Positions 58,430 through 64,000 of a DNA stretch of 64,000 nt are shown here, piece by piece. The notes under the pieces were generated by a model, which had not been told where the DNA came from, ran no database searches, and saw nothing but the letters and a program-made list of their open reading frames with translations. The position numbers and the translations under genes were made by a program. Numbering within the stretch: position 1 is the first letter of the stretch; every line of letters starts with the position of its first letter. This DNA is from Actinomycetota bacterium (lineage in GTDB: Bacteria; Actinomycetota; Acidimicrobiia; Acidimicrobiales; JAMCPD01): NCBI GenBank assembly GCA_023379935.1, contig JAMCPD010000022.1, positions 1 through 64,000 on the forward strand, in the 5' to 3' direction.

Positions 58430-59566
58430 GTGTCGCATTAATAACTGGGCGTTGCTTTCAGTGCCACCCTACCCCTCTTAACTTTTTCCAAGATCGCCTC
58501 TGCACTTTGTGTCCATATAAATGGTTTCGGATTTTTGTTATTTGCATTTAGGTATTCTTCAATTGCTGTAATGAGATCAGGTACTGATTTAAATACTCCT
58601 CGCCTGATTGCCTTATCCGTAATATTTCTAAACCATCTTTCTACAAGATTTAGCCAAGAGCTTGATGTCGGAGTGAAGTGTAGATGAAAATGGGGATGTT
58701 TTTCTAGCCAGGCTTTGATATCTTGATGTTTATGGGTAGCGTAGTTGTCAAGAATTAAATGAATCTGCAATCCTTTTGGCACTTCTTTGTCGATCTGTTT
58801 GAGAAATTTTAAGAATTCCTGATTACGGTGTTTAGGTAGACATTGTCCGATTACCATACCGGTTAGAACATTAAGTGCGGCAAAAAGAGTTGTGGTTCCG
58901 TTTCTTTTATAATCATGGGTCATAGTCCCAGCTCTTCCTTTTTTCATCGGAAGTGACGGTTGAGTTCTATCAAGTGCCTGTATGGAGGACTTTTCATCCA
59001 TACAAAGCACTACGGCATTATCTGGAGAATTTAAATACAGTCCCACAACATCGACGAGCTTTTCTTCAAAGTTCGGATCATTGGAGATTTTAAATGATTT
59101 GACTAAATGCGGCTTAATTCCTCTACTTGACCATATGCGCTGAACACTATCTTTACTTACCCCAACTTTTTGCGCCATAGTTCTACAACTCCAGTGAGTC
59201 TCTCCCTCTGGAGTTGATTCTTGGGTTAATTTTACAATCTCTTCAATCTTTGATTCAGGGATTGAAGCCCTTCGTCCTCTTCCTGGCTTTACCTTGCCAA
59301 AGTTGACAAGTCCATCTTCACTAAATCTTTTCCTCCAAGTCGAGACAGAAGTAGGAGAAACGGAAAGTTTTGCTCCAATGGCAGTATTAGCTAAACCTTG
59401 AGATGCCAACAGCAATGCTTTTGCGTAAGTTACTTCCCTGTGGGGTGCAGAAGGTGATTTACTGAGCTTCTTAAGTACCAATAATTGGCTATTACTTATT
59501 TCGAGGGGAGCTGAAGGTGCATGCATACCTTAAGTATAGCACAATCCCCAGCTATTTGCAAGACAC
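58430..59566. mobile_element. IS630-family element flanked by TA dinucleotides
   Basis: Ends GTGTCGCATTAATAACTGGGCG and, reverse complement, GTGTCTTGCAAATAGCTGGGG; TA at 58428-58429 and 59567-59568. Confidence 0.8.
58438..59526 (-). CDS. IS630-family transposase (DDE)
   Basis: HTH N-terminus; VLCMDEKSSIQALDRTQPSLP, LQIHLILDNYATHKHQDIKAWLEKHPHFHLHFTPTSSSWLNLVERWF. Confidence 0.95.
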   Translation of the reverse strand: MHAPSAPLEISNSQLLVLKKLSKSPSAPHREVTYAKALLLASQGLANTAIGAKLSVSPTSVSTWRKRFSEDGLVNFGKVKPGRGRRASIPESKIEEIVKLTQESTPEGETHWSCRTMAQKVGVSKDSVQRIWSSRGIKPHLVKSFKISNDPNFEEKLVDVVGLYLNSPDNAVVLCMDEKSSIQALDRTQPSLPMKKGRAGTMTHDYKRNGTTTLFAALNVLTGMVIGQCLPKHRNQEFLKFLKQIDKEVPKGLQIHLILDNYATHKHQDIKAWLEKHPHFHLHFTPTSSSWLNLVERWFRNITDKAIRRGVFKSVPDLITAIEEYLNANNKNPKPFIWTQSAEAILEKVKRGRVALKATPSY

Positions 59567-59602
59567 TACACTAGGAGGTCAGTATCGGGCGTTGGAGGGC
59601 TG

Positions 59603-59866
59603 TCATTGCTTTTCACCGTCACGGAGTTTAAATGGCATCACAACTCCCCATTCTCCATCGCCTCGATCCAAGCGCTCACCAAGAAATGCCTCGATTTGTT
59701 CCAATAGGGCTTCGCCATATTCATATTCGTCTTCATATAGGTGTCTAGTTCCCTTGTACGTTTGCCGGTATTCTTGATAAGCTTTAGACTCCTTCCACCA
59801 CACCATACATTTCTTTTCAAATTCTGATTTCTTACGTCTTCCTGATTTCTTAGGTTTATCAGTCAT
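59603..59866 (-). CDS. Small hypothetical protein downstream of an antitoxin-like ORF
   Basis: 87-aa ORF overlapping the 3' end of the antitoxin-like ORF. Confidence 0.45.
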   Translation of the reverse strand: MTDKPKKSGRRKKSEFEKKCMVWWKESKAYQEYRQTYKGTRHLYEDEYEYGEALLEQIEAFLGERLDRGDGEWGVVMPFKLRDGEKQ

Positions 59867-59981
59867 TGTTATCTCCTTTCTCCAGTAGATATTCCTGCAG
59901 GGATCGTCCTGACAGCGCTGAACGGGCTAGCTCGTTTCTTATCTCACCGAGGATATCACGTATTGTAATAGAAAGAGACAT
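59859..59981 (-). CDS. Short VapB/FitA-like ribbon-helix-helix antitoxin, apparently truncated
   Basis: MSLSITIRDILGEIRNELARSALSGRSLQEYLLEKGDNND; shorter than the usual antitoxin. Confidence 0.55.
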   Translation of the reverse strand: MSLSITIRDILGEIRNELARSALSGRSLQEYLLEKGDNND

Positions 59982-60685
59982 AGTTCTTTTATAGCATCTA
60001 TAGTTGCATAATGCAAGTATTGAACACATAATGCATACTTTATAAGTATAACGCTGACAGGAGAGACAGAGTGGATACTGTGCTTCTGGCTCTCCCGCCG
60101 AATGCCATAACAGCAATATATATAGCGATAGCATTGAAGTTGATAGTGTAGATCTACCGACCATGAGGTCGCCAACAGTTGTCAGTAATATCCTTATATA
60201 TAAACGAATATCTGCTATACTGTTAGGTATGAAGCTTTCAGAGTGGGCAAAGCACGAAGGCATCCATTATCAGACCGCATGGGCGTTGATTCAAAGAGGG
60301 TAAAATGCCCGCTCCTGCCCACAAGACACCCACAGGTACAATCTTGGTGGACATGACAGATGAAAAAAGCAGACAAGGAGAACGTTGTTATTTATGTTCG
60401 TGTTTCATCTCATGACCAACGGGGAGACTTAGATCGACAGGTGGCTCGACTTACCGAGTGGGCAACAAGAAAGAATATGGTTGTTTCAGAGGTAGTAGCA
60501 GAGGTTGGATCGGGAATGAATGGACGACGTAAGAAGCTTGCTAGATTGCTCTCGGATAAAAGCGCTACCTCATATTGTTGTAGAGCATCAGGATCGTCTG
60601 GCCAGATTCGCCGTGGAGCACCTAAAAGCGGCACTTTTAGCTCAGGGTCGCCAAGGTAATAGTGGTAGACGAGGGTGAGATGGAA

Positions 60686-60720
60686 GATGACCTAGTAGGA
60701 GATGACCTAGTAGGAGATGA
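60686..60720. repeat. 15-bp tandem duplication GATGACCTAGTAGGA x2.3 inside tnpA remnant
   Basis: Units 60686-60700 and 60701-60715 plus partial. Confidence 0.95.
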
Positions 60721-60763
60721 CTGGTAAGAGACATGACTGAAGTATTGACGAGTTTTTGTGCCA

Positions 60764-60789
60764 GGCTCTATGGTAGGGCTCTATGGTAG
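60764..60789. repeat. 13-bp tandem duplication GGCTCTATGGTAG x2, frameshifting tnpA
   Basis: Units 60764-60776 and 60777-60789. Confidence 0.95.
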
Positions 60790-60920
60790 GCGAGGGGCGA
60801 AGAAACAGGTCTCAAAAAGCGCTTCGATGCATAAAGAAAGATTAAATGTTGATTCTCACATTAGCGATACACTTTGGGAGATAAAATATAGTTATGGGCA
60901 AATATCAAGTAGCGGATTGA

Positions 60921-62529
60921 TGGACAATCCAGGCATACCGTTTCGAGGTGGACAGGCCAAGTAAACATCCGGCCATCTCTTCACATGAAGGTGCTAAGCG
61001 TTTCGCCTGGAACTGGATGCTTGGATTCGTAGAAGAACAACTTCACGCCCATGATGCATTTCGTATCTTAGCTATTCTTCAAGGAGCAACACTACAAGAA
61101 GCAGATGAATACGCCACACGGGCGACTGCCATTTCCTATCTTGTAGAATTAAAACGAAAAGCGTAGAAAAGACCATGAGGCGAAGATCACATCGGGAAAA
61201 AGAAAGCCCAGCGAGTACCTTTCCGTCTCCGAGTGGTGTCCCTGGTCCAGTGAGGCTATGCGTTTCGTTTGGAATAGAGTAAAAGATGATGTGGCCCCTT
61301 GGTGGAAAGAGAACTCCAAGGAATGTTATTCTTCTGCGTTTCGTGATTTAGCCCAGGCATTCAAGAACCACTTTGACTCCAGAGATGAAAAGCGCAAGGG
61401 ACCATATAGCGGTTGGCCAAAATATAAGACCAGGAGAGGTCACCAGTCGGTTTCTTTTAGTACCGGAGCCATTCGGATAAATGACCGTCACCATATCCAG
61501 TTACCTACCATTGGCCTACTTCGGGTAAAAGAATCGACCGACAAGCTTCGACTCAAGCTAGTCTCTGGTACCGCACGCATTCTTAGGGCTACGCTAGTTA
61601 ATGAGGCTACCAAGGTTTTTATAAGTTTTAGTGTCGAGTCGAAACGGGACGTTCCTGCTATGACATCAAAGGATGTTTGTGGACACGACATAGGAATCAC
61701 CAAACTTATCACAAGCTCAGATGGATCAGTGGCAGAAAACCCGAAGGCTGCTAATCAGGTACAAAAGAAGATCTCTCGCTATCAGCGTCGTATGGATAGA
61801 CAACACAGGGTAGCAAGTCCCAAGTGCTACAGTTCAGATGGTGCTCATATAGCTGGTATATGTTACTGGAAGAAACGCTCCAAACGAGCACGGGAGAATC
61901 AAACACGTCTAAATAAGTCTTACGCTAAGGCTGGCCGTATTCGTAAAGATGGTATTCACAAAACAAGCTATAAGGCAGCTACTACTCATGGCGTGAACAT
62001 TGTTGAAGATTTACGGGTAGAACAGATGGGGAGAAAAGGTCGGGGCAAGCGCGGATTTAATCGTGCCATGTACGATGCCACTCTAGCAGAGTTTCGTAGA
62101 GAAATGGCCTATAAGTGTCCTTGGTATGGATCTACACTGTGGCTTGGTGCCTTTTGGTATGCGTCATCAAAGACCTGTTCAAAATGCAAGACGAAGAAGA
62201 AAAAGCTCTCTCGTTCTACACGGATATTTCATTGTGTCAGTTGCGGATTAGAGATTGATCGTGATCTAAATGCAGCGTACAATTTGGCGGCTCTGGCAGA
62301 GCTTGCCACAGTGTGCACAGTTGCACAGATATTGACCGGAACGCTGCTCAATTGGTCCAAGCTCCCCATAAAGCCTTATGGATGGGAGCCGGACAAGAGC
62401 ACCCGCAGTTCGCGGGGGTGCGCCCGAGCCGGAGGCCGAAAGGTCGATGGAGAGGAGAGGAAGAGCGCCCATGCTGGCAAAGAGGATCGTTTCCTTGGAA
62501 GTCAGCAAAAACGGGGACTGCTCCTTTGA
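60921..62529 (+). pseudogene. tnpB: IS607-type TnpB, one apparent frameshift near 61160, catalytic residues retained
   Basis: IQAYRFEVDRPSKHPAISSHEGAKRFAWNWML...YLVELKR / RRKDHEAKITSGKRKPSEYLSVSEWCPWSSEAMRFVWNRVKDDVAPWWKENSKECYSSAF...GHDIGITKL, NIVEDLRVEQM, CSKCKTKKKKLSRSTRIFHCVSCGLEIDRDLNAAYNL. Confidence 0.85.
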
Positions 62530-62570
62530 TCGGGAAGCAACCGAGCCACCGACACTTCAGAGAAGTGTCT
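62300..62570 (+). ncRNA. Candidate TnpB reRNA/omega-RNA region overlapping tnpB 3' end
   Basis: GC-rich, structured 3' region ending in perfect hairpin GACACTTC-AGA-GAAGTGTC (62551-62569). Confidence 0.4.
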
Positions 62571-62789
62571 ACCACTCCGAGGTGGCCTGATGCATAAGCA
62601 TTTAGTCCGAGGTTGTACGGCTGGAGTACCAGCCGCCCGGTAAAGGATCACGGACGCGTGGATCTTCAAGGTCAGCGAGATATTTGCTGATACTTCGGGG
62701 AACGGCTGGTAACGGGAGATCATGTAGCGCAAACTAGTGCAGCCAACGGAATTGACAAGATAGGCAAAATAATGACAATGTAGAATAAC

Positions 62790-63608
62790 GTGGACATTAC
62801 AGATACAAAAGATACCCCAACAGCAATAAAACCAACACCGGTTCAGCTCGGGAAACCCCGCGGAGGGCCTGCTCAATCTACTTTACGCAAAGACTACTGG
62901 TGGGTTACACCAACTATAACCGTTGGTGTCTTGACAGCCTTTGTTATATATGCAACTTGGGCTGGGTTCCAAAATGGAAACTACTACTATGCGCCATATA
63001 TATCACCATTTTATTCGCCTTGTATAGCATCAAACTGCGTATACCAACAGTTGCCGATAATCGGTACTTGGTGGAAACTTTCTCCGGCCTTGTTGATTTT
63101 AGTCTTTCCGCTTGGGTATAGACTCACCTGTTACTACTATAGAAAAGCTTATTACCGTGCCTTTTGGTGGGCACCCCCAGCCTGTGCCGTAGAAGACGCT
63201 CACTCCAAATACAGCGGCGAAACCCGTTGGCCGCTTTTACTGCAGAACTCTCATAGATGGTTCTTTTACATGGGGTTGGTTTTAAACTTCTTTCTCACCA
63301 TAGACGCTGTAAGAGCTTTCGACTTCCCGAGCGGCTGGGGAATGGGGCTTGGAAGCCTTGTACTCAGTGTAAACGCTATCTTGTTATGGCTTTACTCATT
63401 CTCTTGCCACGCATGCAGACATCTATGCGGCGGAAGTGTGAATAAGTTTTCCACCGCTCCACTGCGTTACAGAGTATGGAAAATACTTACCCCTCTTAAC
63501 CAGAGACATATGCTGTTTGCCTGGGTAAGCTTGATATTTGTGGCACTTAGCGACTTATATGTACGCCTTGTCGCTTCAGGAGCAATCAGAGATCCGAGGT
63601 TTTTTTAA
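62790..63608 (+). CDS. Succinate dehydrogenase membrane-anchor-like protein
   Basis: Multiple TM segments with His residues; immediately upstream of an SdhA-like gene. Confidence 0.65.
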   Translation: MDITDTKDTPTAIKPTPVQLGKPRGGPAQSTLRKDYWWVTPTITVGVLTAFVIYATWAGFQNGNYYYAPYISPFYSPCIASNCVYQQLPIIGTWWKLSPALLILVFPLGYRLTCYYYRKAYYRAFWWAPPACAVEDAHSKYSGETRWPLLLQNSHRWFFYMGLVLNFFLTIDAVRAFDFPSGWGMGLGSLVLSVNAILLWLYSFSCHACRHLCGGSVNKFSTAPLRYRVWKILTPLNQRHMLFAWVSLIFVALSDLYVRLVASGAIRDPRFF

Positions 63609-63609
63609 A

Positions 63610-64000
63610 ATGACCGATACAACCAGTACGCCAGAACATCTCACATCACCCACCTTAGAAGAATCGGCCGCGACGGAACAAAAACCAGCCAAAGGACCAA
63701 AAATGTCCCATACCGACCTCCCCTTTGTCACCCACAACTTTGATGTGCTGGTAATAGGAGCCGGGGGAGCTGGACTAAGAGCTGCAATAGAGGCCAAGTT
63801 GCAAGGTGTGTCTATAGCTTTGTTGTCCAAATCCCTGCTCGGCAAAGCACATACGGTAATGGCAGAAGGTGGGATAGCTGCATCACTTGGCAATGTTTCT
63901 GATCAAGACAACTGGCAAGTACATTTCAGGGACACCATGAGGGGTGGCAAGATGTTGAACAACTGGAAAATGGCCCAACTCCATGCCCAAGAAGCACCAG
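63610..64000 (+). CDS. sdhA: Succinate dehydrogenase/fumarate reductase flavoprotein, truncated by window edge
   Basis: FDVLVIGAGGAGLRAAIEAKLQGVSIALLSKSLLGKAHTVMAEGGIAASLGN. Confidence 0.92.
   Translation, partial: MTDTTSTPEHLTSPTLEESAATEQKPAKGPKMSHTDLPFVTHNFDVLVIGAGGAGLRAAIEAKLQGVSIALLSKSLLGKAHTVMAEGGIAASLGNVSDQDNWQVHFRDTMRGGKMLNNWKMAQLHAQEAP

Larger units (their letters stand above)
60230..60960 (+). pseudogene. Decayed IS607-family serine recombinase TnpA
   Basis: Frames give MKLSEWAKHEGIHYQTAWALIQRG, GKMPAPAHKTPTGTILVD, VVIYVRVSSHDQRGDLDRQVARLTEWATRKNMVVSEVVAEVGSGMNGRRKKLARLLSD, IVVEHQDRLARF, EGEMEDDLVGDD, MTEVLTSFCARLYGR. Confidence 0.85.

Overview
The window is a mostly ordinary actinobacterial chromosome segment, probably Actinomycetota and possibly Acidimicrobiia-like (inferred from MshA, WhiB proteins, an RsiG-like protein, UPF0182 and Ni-SOD). 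Core content: a heme cluster (hemA-hemC-cobA-hemD), proC, mshA, a divergent Ni-SOD/maturation-protease pair, a ferredoxin/GltD-like plus NapH-like redox pair, cysS and valS, transporters, an ars locus, an initiator tRNA, a UPF0182/Lon-like/DUF2342 neighbourhood, WhiB regulators, and the start of a succinate dehydrogenase operon. Accessory content: a decayed IS1634-type transposase, an MNT-HEPN pair with a nonsense codon, an IscB element with a candidate omega-RNA inserted at the 3' end of a kinase gene, a hipBA module of visibly different composition, an intact-looking IS630 element, and a decayed IS607 element whose TnpB keeps its catalytic residues but carries one frameshift. The observations I rate highest are: a DivIVA-type coiled-coil protein ending in a phage minor-head (Mu F-like) CxxC...HPP.H..CRC motif, next to a divergent MreB-like protein and an apparently catalytically dead HtrA; the IscB element with its implied guide in the kinase 3' end; an RsiG homologue with two c-di-GMP signature motifs; a 15-bp perfect inverted repeat inside the start of valS; and a DUF2342 protein with a degenerate HExxH. 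All family names come from reading motifs by eye. No database search was run.
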